42,976 bases of DNA from Candidatus Dormiibacterota bacterium. GTDB taxonomy: Bacteria > Chloroflexota > Dormibacteria > Aeolococcales > Aeolococcaceae. The translations under genes and the position numbers were made by a program. The notes beneath the pieces are model-generated. The model was given only the letters and a program-made list of their open reading frames with translations, searched no databases and was not told the origin of the DNA. How positions within the stretch are numbered: the stretch's first letter is position 1; every line of letters begins with the position of its first letter. Positions 16,185-24,344 of this stretch are shown one piece after another. The stretch is from contig PKXZ01000064.1 in NCBI GenBank assembly GCA_003132525.1, positions 21,594 through 64,569 on the forward strand, given 5' to 3'.

Positions 16185-17192
16185 TCACGCGCGCGGTGAT
16201 GCGCTCGGGGATGGTGCCGGCGGCAGCAGCGGTGGCAGTCCATCGAGCGAGAACCCCCAGTCGAACAGCCGGCTCTCGAGCTTGGCGGGATAGTTCGCGC
16301 TCATCAGCACCGCAAGCAGGCGGTGGCCGCCGCGGACCGCCATCCCGATCAGGCAGGCGCCTGCGTTGCCGGTCCAGCCAGGCTTGATGCCCACCGCCGC
16401 CGGGTAATCCTCGAGCAGTGCGTCGAGGTTGTGCAGCTGAAACGCGGGGTGTTCGGCTGTGGCCGGCAGATCAATGACCTTGCTGTCCACGATCTGGTCG
16501 AAGAGGGGAAATTCTTCATAGGTATATGCCGCGATGACCGCGAGGTCGTAAGGGGACGCATAGAGGCCTGGGTCATCGAGCCCCGCCGTTGCGGAGAAGT
16601 GCGCCTCGTCGAGTCCGAGCGCGGCCACCTGCGCATTCATCGCCGCGACAAAACGAGCCTCGCCGACCGTGTCCACCGCGATCGCGCTTGCTGCATCGTC
16701 GCCGCTCGGGAGGAGCATGCCCTCGAGCAACTCCTGCACGGTGAGCATCTCTCCCGCCTTCAGGTGCATGAGCGTGTCGGCTGATGACTGGCCCAACGCG
16801 CTCGATGTGATCGTCACCGCCTGATCAGGGCTGAAATTCTCGAGCGCGACCAGCGCGGTCAGCACCTTGGTGAGGCTGGCCGGCGCGAGCTCGAGGTCAG
16901 GTTGTTTCGCCCAGAGGATCTCGCCGGTGTCGAGGTCGACGAGGATGCCCGCGAGCCCGCGGATCGGAGGAGCCCCGGCGGGCATCGACCGCGGCATCTT
17001 GAAGCTCAGGTCTGCGCTGGCCACGTTCATGTCGAACCACGGGGCCGGCGTCGGAGTGCTTCGCGGCGGCGTCGCTGCCGACACTCCGGAGGAGACCACA
17101 GGAAGACTCGAGGTCGTGGCCAGAATCCCCACTGCGACGCCGGCGCCCAGCACCAGGACGCCGAGGCGGGCGAATGGGGGCAGTTTGAACAT
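16185..17192 (-). CDS. dacA: D-alanyl-D-alanine carboxypeptidase (S11 family, PBP5/DacF-like)
   Basis: A 335-residue exported serine peptidase that removes the terminal D-alanine of peptidoglycan stem peptides. It has an N-terminal hydrophobic segment (residues 10-30) and the three active-site motifs: SLTK (S106-K109, nucleophile), SGD (163-165, in place of SxN) and KPGWTG (270-275, in place of KTG-T). The P in the KTG box is seen in some members. The C-terminus ends in a proline/serine tail instead of the amphipathic helix of classical PBP5. ATG 17192 has AGG five bases upstream. It is convergent with the secreted protein (12-base gap) and follows the MOSC gene on the same strand after 88 bases. 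Confidence 0.9.
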   Translation of the reverse strand: MFKLPPFARLGVLVLGAGVAVGILATTSSLPVVSSGVSAATPPRSTPTPAPWFDMNVASADLSFKMPRSMPAGAPPIRGLAGILVDLDTGEILWAKQPDLELAPASLTKVLTALVALENFSPDQAVTITSSALGQSSADTLMHLKAGEMLTVQELLEGMLLPSGDDAASAIAVDTVGEARFVAAMNAQVAALGLDEAHFSATAGLDDPGLYASPYDLAVIAAYTYEEFPLFDQIVDSKVIDLPATAEHPAFQLHNLDALLEDYPAAVGIKPGWTGNAGACLIGMAVRGGHRLLAVLMSANYPAKLESRLFDWGFSLDGLPPLLPPAPSPSASPRA

Positions 17193-17213
17193 GAAAGCCT
17201 GCGCCGAATGGTA

Positions 17214-17227
17214 TCCCGAGTTCGGGA
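17214..17227. repeat. Inverted repeat TCCCGAGTTCGGGA upstream of the carboxypeptidase gene
   Basis: Six-base arms TCCCGA/TCGGGA around two bases. On the minus strand it stands immediately before a possible -10 box (TACCAT, 17213-17208), 22 bases upstream of ATG 17192, where a bound repressor could act. It may also be chance in a GC-rich genome. Confidence 0.3.
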
Positions 17228-17280
17228 CATCTTTTCGACCTGTGGTCGTCGGCCCCTTCCTTCGCAGGAGGCCGCGAGCA

Positions 17281-17925
17281 TCAGGCGGTCAAAAGCCCTC
17301 GCAATTGCTCGGGTAGGGCATCTCCCGCGACGGCGAGCTGGGGCAGCAGTGCCTTTTCCGTGGTCAGAGCGCGGAACATCATCGCGATCGTGACCTCGTG
17401 GTCGGGGCGATGGATGACGCTGATCGCGTCCCCGCCCCCGACGCGGCCGGGGACGATCACCCGCAGATAGGCGCCCGGCGCACCGCGTTGGGTGAATCGC
17501 TTGACCCACATCTGGTCCTCGAGCCAGCCCGCGAAGGTCCGGCATGGGATCCGCGGGGACGTCACCTCGAGAACACAGTCGTTGCCGATCTGCCAGCGCT
17601 CGCCGACCAGGGCACCGTTGACGTCGAGGCCTGCGGTGGTCAGGTTTTCACCGAACACGCCGTTGGTGAATGGCCGCCCCAGCAGCGCCTGCCACTCATC
17701 CAGCTCTTCGCGGGCAAAGGCATACACCGCCTGATCCGTGCCGCCATGGGAGCGAACATCGCCGATGGCGTCGCCTGCCGCGCCGCTGACTCCCATGCGG
17801 GGCCCGGGATCGCGAAGTTCCACGGGTTCGCTGGACGGGCGTTTGTCGATCCCGGTGACGCCGCCGTCGCTGGCGTACCAGGCCACCTTTGGCCTGCCGA
17901 GGTTCACGGAGAGAAGCGTTGCCAT
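17281..17925 (-). CDS. MOSC domain protein (YiiM-like)
   Basis: A 214-residue protein with the MOSC fold used by molybdenum cofactor sulfurases and amidoxime-reducing proteins. Visible are the N-terminal MATLLSVNLG strand, GDVRSHGGTDQAVYAFAREE, GVFGENLTTAGLD, and the conserved cysteine in TSPRIPCRTFAGW (C128) that can carry sulfur or coordinate molybdenum. Length and order fit YiiM-type stand-alone proteins. The real substrate is unknown. It is transcribed away from the HTH-clpP operon across an 80-base gap, and its ATG lies nine bases after a TATCCT box. Confidence 0.85.
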   Translation of the reverse strand: MATLLSVNLGRPKVAWYASDGGVTGIDKRPSSEPVELRDPGPRMGVSGAAGDAIGDVRSHGGTDQAVYAFAREELDEWQALLGRPFTNGVFGENLTTAGLDVNGALVGERWQIGNDCVLEVTSPRIPCRTFAGWLEDQMWVKRFTQRGAPGAYLRVIVPGRVGGGDAISVIHRPDHEVTIAMMFRALTTEKALLPQLAVAGDALPEQLRGLLTA

Positions 17926-17934
17926 GGCTCGCCA

Positions 17935-17940
17935 AGGATA
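17935..17940 (-). promoter_or_regulatory. Candidate -10 box for the MOSC gene
   Basis: On the minus strand TATCCT ends nine bases before ATG 17925, with no ribosome binding site between, suggesting a leader of zero to three bases. No clear -35 box. Confidence 0.4.
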
Positions 17941-17987
17941 CCCGCGCCCCGTTTTCTCGCCAGCCTTGCGCCGTCGCGCGCGACCGG

Positions 17988-17996
17988 TGATATGCT
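17988..17996 (+). promoter_or_regulatory. Candidate extended -10 box for the HTH-clpP operon
   Basis: TGATATGCT has the TGn extension plus a good -10 hexamer (TATGCT, 17991-17996). A TTGCGC at 17966-17971 could be a -35 box with a 19-base spacer. GTG 18006 follows after nine bases, so the transcript should start at or just before the start codon. Confidence 0.5.
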
Positions 17997-18005
17997 CTGA
18001 GCGTT

Positions 18006-18443
18006 GTGGATTCTGCTCTGAGCGTAGCTGCAGACGAGGTACGGCGAGAGTTGGGCGGGATCCTCCGCGGCCATCGTGAGGGTCAGGGACGGAGGCTCAG
18101 TGAGATCGCCGGCGAGGCCGGATGCTCGCCGGCCTATCTCTCCGAGGTCGAGCGCGGGCTCAAGGATGTCTCGGCAGATCTGCTGGTCGCGATCACGTAC
18201 GCGCTCTCGGTTCCCATCGCGGCGGTGTACACCGACCTCGGACGCCGGCTGGACGCCCCCCGGCACGAGGAGCCCGCATGGCCGGCCGACCCCCGGCGCC
18301 AGCTGCGTGCTGTCACGTCTGGACTGGACGCGGCATCGCTTCGGACCGTCGCGCAGTTCGGCGCATTTCTCGCCATGAACCAGGCGGAGCCGACCCGCCG
18401 CCGCATCGGCTTCGTTCCACCAACAGCGGAGGGCTCGCGATGA
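18006..18443 (+). CDS. XRE-family helix-turn-helix regulator preceding clpP (ClgR-like)
   Basis: A 145-residue DNA-binding protein. The HTH covers about residues 16-68: [20 protein letters not shown] then [20 protein letters not shown], with the SxxYLSxxERG recognition helix typical of ClgR-type Cro/C1 regulators. ClgR of actinobacteria activates clp protease genes, and here the regulator is the first gene of a two-gene operon with clpP, overlapping it by four bases (ATGA). Self-regulated control of ClpP levels is a reasonable inference. The C-terminal 70 residues are not a recognised domain. GTG 18006 is preceded by a promoter-like box and no ribosome binding site. Confidence 0.82.
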   Translation: MDSALSVAADEVRRELGGILRGHREGQGRRLSEIAGEAGCSPAYLSEVERGLKDVSADLLVAITYALSVPIAAVYTDLGRRLDAPRHEEPAWPADPRRQLRAVTSGLDAASLRTVAQFGAFLAMNQAEPTRRRIGFVPPTAEGSR

Positions 18444-19102
18444 CCCTGGTCCCCACCGTCGTCGAAAGCACGACACGTGGTGAGCGCTCGTACGACATCT
18501 ATTCGCGGCTGCTGCGCGACCGGATCATCTTCGTCGGCGGTGTCATCGACGACGACCTCGCCAACCTGGTCACGGCGCAATTGCTCTTCCTGGAAGGCGA
18601 GGACCCTGAGCGCGACGTCCATCTGTACATCAACAGCCCCGGCGGTTCCATGACCGCGGCGCTGGCGATGTACGACGCGATGCAGTACGTGCGCCCCCTC
18701 GTCGAGACGACCTGCCTCGGCATGGCCGCGAGCGGCGCGTCGCTGCTGCTCTCCGCCGGAGCACCGGGGCGGCGGTTGGCATTGCCCAACTCTCTCGTGG
18801 TCATCCATCAGCCCTGGGCGCAGGGCATGCAGGGCCAGGCAACCGACCTCGACGTGCACGCCCGCGAGATTCTTCGCCAGCGAGCACTGCTCATCGAGCT
18901 GTATCACCGGCACACGGGACGCGATTCGGAGCAGATCGGGCGCGACATCGAGCGCGACTACCACATGACCGCAGAGCAGGCAGTCGCGTACGGGATGATC
19001 GATCACATCATCGAGAAGCGGCCGCCACTTTCGCCACTCAACAATGGATCGCCGCAGTCATCAGCGATCTCCGGCAACGGCCACGACAGCAGTCACTCCT
19101 AG
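18440..19102 (+). CDS. clpP: ATP-dependent Clp protease proteolytic subunit, ClpP2-like
   Basis: A 220-residue serine peptidase that forms the barrel degrading proteins fed by ClpX or ClpC. The triad is in place: S98 in [12 protein letters not shown]123 in VVIHQPW and D173 in [28 protein letters not shown] forms the oxyanion region. The residues after the serine are G-A-S instead of the usual M-G-A, like actinobacterial ClpP2 (A-A-A there), which suggests one member of a mixed two-type complex. The C-terminal 30 residues are a serine/asparagine-rich tail. ATG 18440 overlaps the regulator's stop and has GGAGGG before it. ClpX lies at the other end of the window, not next to this gene. Confidence 0.93.
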   Translation: MTLVPTVVESTTRGERSYDIYSRLLRDRIIFVGGVIDDDLANLVTAQLLFLEGEDPERDVHLYINSPGGSMTAALAMYDAMQYVRPLVETTCLGMAASGASLLLSAGAPGRRLALPNSLVVIHQPWAQGMQGQATDLDVHAREILRQRALLIELYHRHTGRDSEQIGRDIERDYHMTAEQAVAYGMIDHIIEKRPPLSPLNNGSPQSSAISGNGHDSSHS

Positions 19103-19248
19103 CTGAGTCTTTCATCTTCGCGACGAGGAGTCGCCGAGACGAAGCACGAGTCTCACGCCGATGGCCGTCAGGTAGATCCGTCGGTGATTCCATAAACTGA
19201 CCAGCCGATGGGAAGCGGCGATCGGGACCGGCCAGTGGCTGTCCACCG

Positions 19249-20502
19249 TTGAACCATTCGGCTCGATGGCAGAGACCGGTGGCCATCGCCGGCGTCGTCG
19301 TGGCCGCATGCGCGATCGTGATCTCGCGGCGTCCCGACGCGTTCACGAACCCGCAGTTCTTCGCGGAAGACGGCTCGATGTGGTTCTCCGACGCGTATAA
19401 CCACGGGCCCCTCGCGGCTCTCGACCTCGCAACGACAGGCGGATACCTGCAGACGGCATCTCGACTCGGAGCGGTTCTGGCAGCGCCGTTCGGTGTGGCA
19501 AACGCGCCTCTCGTGTTCAACATCTGCGGCCTGCTCCTCCAGATCGCGCCTGCCCTCTTCCTGCTCAGCCGCCGTTTTGATGCGCTCGTCCCATCGATCT
19601 GGCCCCGGCTGGCGTTGAGTGGCGTGTACCTCCTCATGCCGTCTGCGGAACTCAATGTGAACAACACCTTCTCGCAGTTCCACCTGGCCATCCTGGCGGC
19701 GCTGGTGATCATCGCTCCGGAGCCAAGGTCCTGGGGCTGGCGTGCATTCGATCTGCTGGTGGCCGCGCTCTGCGGATTGACCGGCCCCTTCGCCTATGTC
19801 CTCTTTCCGATCAGCGTGCTCTGGCTGATCATCCGGCGACGACGCTTCACCGTCGCACTCTGCGTCGTGTTCGCCGTCACGCTCGGGCTGCAGCTCTACA
19901 TCGGCAGCCTCCATCCGCGTCCACACTATCCGCTTGGCGCCAGCCTTTCGAGCGGGCTGCTGATCATCGGCGATCGAGTCATTCTCGCCGGCGTGTTCGC
20001 GCAGGAAATCTATACGCATGTGCTGCACTCTGGCGAGCAGCACTCGCTGCTCCTCGCGGCAGCCGTCTGCCTGCTCGCGCTGCCCGTCGTTGCATTCGCA
20101 CTCCTCAAGGCACCCGCGGAACTCTGGGTGTTCGGGCTTATCGCGGGGGGACTCATCGTCGCGGGACTTGCGTCGCCATTTGTTTCGGCGTCCGGCAGTC
20201 AATGGCAGCTCATGGCAACCGCGGACGTTGGCGACCGGTACTTCTTCATGGCCCAGGTGGCATGGGTTGCGGTGCTGTTCTGGGCGGTGCTCCAGCTCCC
20301 GCGTGTGTGGATGAGACGCGTGGGCCTGACCATCGGGACCGTGGCGTTCGCATCAGGACTGGCAGCGTGGCAGTACCCACCGTTTGTCAACTACGACTGG
20401 CCCGCGGAAGCGCACGCGATCACGAGTGCGGCCCCGGGAACTCGTGAGGTGCTGCCCATCAACCCGGGTGGTGGCTGGGCAGTCGTTGTCACCGTGAAGT
20501 GA
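19249..20502 (+). CDS. Multi-pass membrane protein, possible GT-C glycosyltransferase
   Basis: A 417-residue protein with about ten hydrophobic segments. After the first segment an outward loop contains FFAEDGSMWFSDAYNHG, an ED acidic pair positioned like the catalytic D/E motif in GT-C enzymes, and the terminal part is a short soluble stretch. No named family could be assigned. TTG 19249 is the only start in frame near the first hydrophobic segment. A TAAACT box lies about 50 bases upstream. It precedes another GT-C-like gene on the same strand after 114 bases, so both may act on the same lipid-linked sugar pathway. The function is inferred from topology only. Confidence 0.6.
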   Translation: MNHSARWQRPVAIAGVVVAACAIVISRRPDAFTNPQFFAEDGSMWFSDAYNHGPLAALDLATTGGYLQTASRLGAVLAAPFGVANAPLVFNICGLLLQIAPALFLLSRRFDALVPSIWPRLALSGVYLLMPSAELNVNNTFSQFHLAILAALVIIAPEPRSWGWRAFDLLVAALCGLTGPFAYVLFPISVLWLIIRRRRFTVALCVVFAVTLGLQLYIGSLHPRPHYPLGASLSSGLLIIGDRVILAGVFAQEIYTHVLHSGEQHSLLLAAAVCLLALPVVAFALLKAPAELWVFGLIAGGLIVAGLASPFVSASGSQWQLMATADVGDRYFFMAQVAWVAVLFWAVLQLPRVWMRRVGLTIGTVAFASGLAAWQYPPFVNYDWPAEAHAITSAAPGTREVLPINPGGGWAVVVTVK

Positions 20503-20616
20503 TCTGGGCGAGAGCGCCGCACCCGACGCGCGCGCTCGAGTCGACTTCGATCTATCCTCATGCGCGGGAAGGAGGTTCAGCGGCCGGAGCCACGCCCACC
20601 CTGACCAGGGGTTCGA

Positions 20617-22152
20617 ATGAAGCAGGGAACCGACCGGAGCAGCAGGGTCCTCGTCTCGGTGTTCGCCGTGCTCGCGGCGGCCATCACCCTCTATCAGCTA
20701 TCCCGCCCAGGCTTCCTGTTCGGCCTCACGTCGGACATCTCGTCCTGGCTCGGCTCATCGATCCGGCTCGTCCACGGCGCGCTCCCCTACCGCGACTTCG
20801 ACCTTCTGCAGCCCCCGGGATTCCCGCTGCTGGCGGCCCCGTTCGCGTTTCTCTCCGAAGCGGTCGGCACCCGTGATGCGCTAGCGGTCCTGCGCCTCTG
20901 CACGCCGCTGCTGGCAGCCGGCAGCGTCCTGCTCATCGGGAGGGTCGTTCTCCACCGAGGGGCCACGGCGGTGATCGTCGCCTGCGGGATCATGGCGTTC
21001 TATCCCGCCGAGATGTACGCGCTCCGCGCAGGCCTGCTCGAGTCAGTCGTCGACTTCTTCTGCCTGGCCGGAGCCGTGCTGCTGTTCGAGGGTGATTCGT
21101 TCTCGCCCTCGTGGCGCCGCATCCTGCTGGGCGGTATCGCGTTCGGATTCGCGATGGCGGTCAAGGCGCCGGGCATCGTGCCCATCCTGGTGCTGGCGGT
21201 GCTGTGTGCCTCCGACGTCCGGCGTCGCCTGCTCCCCTTCGTCGCCGGGGCGGTCCTGGGGTTCGGCGTTCCCACGCTCCCATTCTTTCTGCTCGCACCT
21301 GGATCCTTCCTTCGCGACATCATGACCGCCGCACTCTCCAGCGCCCCGGGCACGCATCGAGTCCCGGTCCTGGTGCGCCTTGGCGACATCACGGGCGTCA
21401 ACGCCGTCAACGGAGGCAACGCGGACATCATCATCGCGACGGTTGTGATCGCGGCGATCGTGACCGCATCGTACGTCCTGCGCCCTCGACGGCGGCCAAC
21501 AATGTTGGAGTGGTTCGCAATCGCAGCCACGGTGCTGGCTGTGATTGCGCAAATCCTTCCGGCCTACTACTACTCCAACTACACGGCGTTCGTCACCCCG
21601 TTCCTCGGCATGCTCCTCGGCCTCTCACTGGCGCGACTGTTCGAGCCACCCGTCCAATGGGTCGGGGTTTGTTTCGCCGCGGCCGCAATCGCGCTCCTGT
21701 GTACAGAGCAAACGATCACCGCTCATAGCCTCGAGACCCGCGACATCGCCGGAGTCGTCGATGCGGAGATTCCCGCGGGAGGATGCACGCTTTCCGATGC
21801 ACCGGTTGAGCTGATGACCACCAATCGGTTCGTGGCGACTGCGCCCGGCTGCAACACCATGATCGATCCGCAAGGCGCGACGCTGTCGTACGGCTACGGT
21901 TCGGCGGGTGCCGAGCACCTCTGGACGGTCTGCGTCCAACGTTCCGACTACATCGTGACGACGACACCGTTCCAGCACTGGTTCATCCCACCCGATGCGC
22001 AACTCCGCCACTACGTGAGCGTGAACTTTGAGCTCCATGTCGTCGGCAAGGAGCTCTTCTACGTCCGCAACGGTTACCCGTACGGCAACGCCGAAACCTC
22101 AGAAGCGCGAGCCGGAGTCGGTGCCCTGCCTAACCGGTCGCAACAGCGGTGA
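20617..22152 (+). CDS. Multi-pass membrane protein, GT39/GT87-like (GT-C) glycosyltransferase candidate
   Basis: A 511-residue protein with ten or more hydrophobic segments in residues 10-370 and a soluble C-terminal domain of about 130 residues with paired cysteines (EIPAGGCTLSDAPVE, TAPGCNTM, LWTVCVQRSD). The first loop has LTSDISSWLGSSIRLVHGAL then PYRDFDLLQPPGFPLL, matching the D...G..PYrDF..xPPG pattern of ArnT/GT39/GT87 mannosyl- or arabinosyl-type transferases that use polyprenyl-phosphate sugars outside the membrane. Its 3' end overlaps the OsmC gene on the other strand by 23 bases. A TATCCT box is at 20553-20558. Substrate unknown. Confidence 0.7.
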   Translation: MKQGTDRSSRVLVSVFAVLAAAITLYQLSRPGFLFGLTSDISSWLGSSIRLVHGALPYRDFDLLQPPGFPLLAAPFAFLSEAVGTRDALAVLRLCTPLLAAGSVLLIGRVVLHRGATAVIVACGIMAFYPAEMYALRAGLLESVVDFFCLAGAVLLFEGDSFSPSWRRILLGGIAFGFAMAVKAPGIVPILVLAVLCASDVRRRLLPFVAGAVLGFGVPTLPFFLLAPGSFLRDIMTAALSSAPGTHRVPVLVRLGDITGVNAVNGGNADIIIATVVIAAIVTASYVLRPRRRPTMLEWFAIAATVLAVIAQILPAYYYSNYTAFVTPFLGMLLGLSLARLFEPPVQWVGVCFAAAAIALLCTEQTITAHSLETRDIAGVVDAEIPAGGCTLSDAPVELMTTNRFVATAPGCNTMIDPQGATLSYGYGSAGAEHLWTVCVQRSDYIVTTTPFQHWFIPPDAQLRHYVSVNFELHVVGKELFYVRNGYPYGNAETSEARAGVGALPNRSQQR

Positions 22153-22612
22153 CCACCGTCGGATCACTGCGCACCGGGAAATTGACGGAGCTGGCGACGT
22201 AGCAGAGATCGTGCGCACGCTCGTGTAAGGCGACTGCGCGATCCATCTTCTCCGGCGTGGTGATGGTCACCTGCGGGTGGAGCATCACCTCCTCGAAATG
22301 GCCACCGCCATCCGGAGTCTCCACCAGCGTCCCGGAGGGATGGTCGACATACTCGGTGACGACGATTCCCTCCTTCGCGCAGAGCACGAGATACCAGAGC
22401 ATGTGGCACTGCGCAAGGGAGGCGACCAGGAGTTCCTCGGGATTCCAGCGTTCACGAGCTCCGCGAAAGGCGGGATCCGCGCTCCCCGGGATGGTCGGCT
22501 TGCCGTCGATGCTGACGTCGTGCGACCGCTCGAACCCCTGGTATGAGCTCGTCCCGGTGCCGGCATTGCCGGTCCACGTCACGGTCAGCTCATACGTATG
22601 CGTCTTCGCCAT
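22130..22612 (-). CDS. OsmC-family peroxidase-like protein
   Basis: A 160-residue protein of the OsmC/Ohr fold, which reduces organic hydroperoxides with two cysteines. The peroxidatic cysteine is C69 in LLVASLAQCHMLWYL and the resolving one C137 in HDLCYVASSVNFPV. NPEELLVASLAQC is the family's hallmark helix. The N-terminal strand YELTVTWTGNAGTGTSSYQ is typical of the OsmC subgroup rather than Ohr. It appears to stand alone, 56 bases downstream (in its own direction) of the AAA ATPase, and overlaps the convergent membrane-protein gene at its 3' end. Confidence 0.9.
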   Translation of the reverse strand: MAKTHTYELTVTWTGNAGTGTSSYQGFERSHDVSIDGKPTIPGSADPAFRGARERWNPEELLVASLAQCHMLWYLVLCAKEGIVVTEYVDHPSGTLVETPDGGGHFEEVMLHPQVTITTPEKMDRAVALHERAHDLCYVASSVNFPVRSDPTVVTAVATG

Positions 22613-22668
22613 CTCAACGATCCTGCTCCCCTATTCTCCGCTCGGCGTACCCGCGGCGCGCCAACCCG

Positions 22669-23985
22669 CTACTCGTCGGAATCGACGAAGTACGTCTCGC
22701 AGGCGAGTTCGAGCAGCTCGGCGTTGAGTTCGACCGGCCTGCCCAGGTAGAGCGCGGAATGGATCACATGATTGAGCAGGTCACGAGGATGGGTGCCGTG
22801 GAGCGGGCGGCCCTTGGCGGTGTAGTGCGTTTCGAGCAGCTCGTCGACGAGCCCCTCGTCCATGCGCAGGTTGTTGTCGACACAGTTGCGCCGCCAGATC
22901 TCTTTGTATTCGTCCACGGTCGGGTCTGGGACATGCACTTTGAAGCGCACCCGGCGCAGGAAGGCTTCGTCCATGAGGTTCTGCGGGCGAAGGTTGGTTG
23001 AGAGCATGAGCATGCAGGTGAACGGCACCGGGATGCTCGACCCGGCACGCGGTATGTTCAGGTAGTCGACCTTCTTCTCCAACGGCACGATCAGCCGGTT
23101 GAGCAGGTCGCGTGGTGACATGTTCTGCTGGCGCCCGAAGTCGTCGATGAGGAAGAGGCCGCCATTGGCCTTGAGCTGCATCGAGGCCTCGTAGAAGCCG
23201 AGCGTGTGATCGAAGCCGAGCTCGAGCATCCGCGGCGTCAGCTCACCGCCGACCTTGACGGCCGGCCGTTTGGCGAGCTGCCAGCGACGGTCGTGGGGCG
23301 GCAGCTCCCGGTCGATGGGCTCGTGGTGGATCGGGTCGTAGAAGCGGATCACCTCGCCGTGGACGTAGAGCGCCCGGGGGATGAACATCGGCGCGCCAAG
23401 CAGCGACGCCGCAGCTTCGGCGATGGTCGTCTTGCCGTTGCCCGGAGGGCCGTAGAGGAACACCGCCTGACGCGCGCTCAGCGCCGGCCCGAGGTGATCG
23501 AGCACAACCTCTGAGAGCACCAGGTGGCTGAAGGCGTCGTGGAGCCGGGCACGGTTGACCTGCCCGTCGACGTGGGACTGGCGCTCAGCCATTGCCGTGT
23601 AGTCGGCGATCGGCACTGGAGCCGGGCCGGCGTACTGGTTGATCTCGAGCAGCTCGCGGGCGCGTTGGCGGCCGGTCGTCGAGATCATGTGCTGCATGCC
23701 GGCGTTGATCGGCTCCCCCGGATCGAGGGTCGCCGTGTGCACGCCGGTCGACGAGCAGTAGCCCTCGTCGGCGAGGAACCGCGAGGTCGTGTCGATGAAC
23801 GAGAAGGGCAGGCAGAGGTGGTTCGCGATGTCGCGACCGAGCATGCTGCCGTTGAAATACAGCACCTTGAGGACGAGGTCGCAGACAAAGCTAAAAGGGA
23901 GCCCGGTCTCCTCGGCGGTCCTCGGAGCCGGAGGCAGCGCGATCGGACTGGACGTAGGCGCGGTTACAGGCGCAATCACTGCCAT
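22669..23985 (-). CDS. AAA-type ATPase with N-terminal winged-helix-like domain, function unknown
   Basis: A 438-residue protein. Residues 28-110 look like a winged-helix/DNA- or partner-binding region (VLYFNGSMLGRDIANHL then LPFSFIDTTSRFLADEGY). The ATPase core has Walker A GPPGNGKTT (179-187), Walker B GLFLIDDFG (276-284), a sensor-like LMLSTNLRP, and the arginine-containing FLRRVRFKVHVPDP. Insertion of about 60 residues between Walker A and B is larger than usual. The C-terminal part has the AAA lid (THPRDLLNHVIHSAL). This kind is known as an uncharacterised 'ATPase with chaperone activity'-like group; I cannot name a process. It is divergent from a 50-residue membrane protein and followed by osmC. 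Confidence 0.75.
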   Translation of the reverse strand: MAVIAPVTAPTSSPIALPPAPRTAEETGLPFSFVCDLVLKVLYFNGSMLGRDIANHLCLPFSFIDTTSRFLADEGYCSSTGVHTATLDPGEPINAGMQHMISTTGRQRARELLEINQYAGPAPVPIADYTAMAERQSHVDGQVNRARLHDAFSHLVLSEVVLDHLGPALSARQAVFLYGPPGNGKTTIAEAAASLLGAPMFIPRALYVHGEVIRFYDPIHHEPIDRELPPHDRRWQLAKRPAVKVGGELTPRMLELGFDHTLGFYEASMQLKANGGLFLIDDFGRQQNMSPRDLLNRLIVPLEKKVDYLNIPRAGSSIPVPFTCMLMLSTNLRPQNLMDEAFLRRVRFKVHVPDPTVDEYKEIWRRNCVDNNLRMDEGLVDELLETHYTAKGRPLHGTHPRDLLNHVIHSALYLGRPVELNAELLELACETYFVDSDE

Positions 23986-24083
23986 CGGCGTCCGATTGTG
24001 TCATGCGCCGGTTTGACCTCCCGGCACTCGTGACGGATTGTCATACGACCGTTCCAGGGACCCTGCTGGTACGGTTGGGGGCA

Positions 24084-24236
24084 ATGGCGGTACCACTGGA
24101 CGAAGGCGCCCCGGGCCGGCGCCGGGTCGGGCCCTTCTGGATCGAGGAAAGCCCGGGCGGGCTCCTGGGCGGGGTGGTCATCATCGCGGTGTTTGCCGTC
24201 CTCTTCATCCTTGCCGTGGCGATGCGTCCGGCGTAA
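24084..24236 (+). CDS. Small single-pass membrane protein (50 residues)
   Basis: Fifty residues: a charged N-terminus (MAVPLDEGAPGRRRVGPFW), then one strongly hydrophobic helix (LLGGVVIIAVFAVLFILAVA) and a short tail. ATG 24084 has only a G-run before it; starting at 24003 would add 27 residues of doubtful quality. It is divergent from the AAA ATPase and 108 bases ahead of the penicillin-binding protein. Many such small proteins modulate larger membrane enzymes, but nothing in the sequence says which. Real or not, it is the only coding signal in 23986-24344. Confidence 0.4.
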   Translation: MAVPLDEGAPGRRRVGPFWIEESPGGLLGGVVIIAVFAVLFILAVAMRPA

Positions 24237-24344
24237 CCCGGGCACCACCGTGGCGTTTCACGCAGGAACTCGACAGCACTGCAGGCACGCCACAGCGCCG
24301 CGGAGTCAGGAGACGATCTCACCCATGCATTCGAAGGTTCCGGC

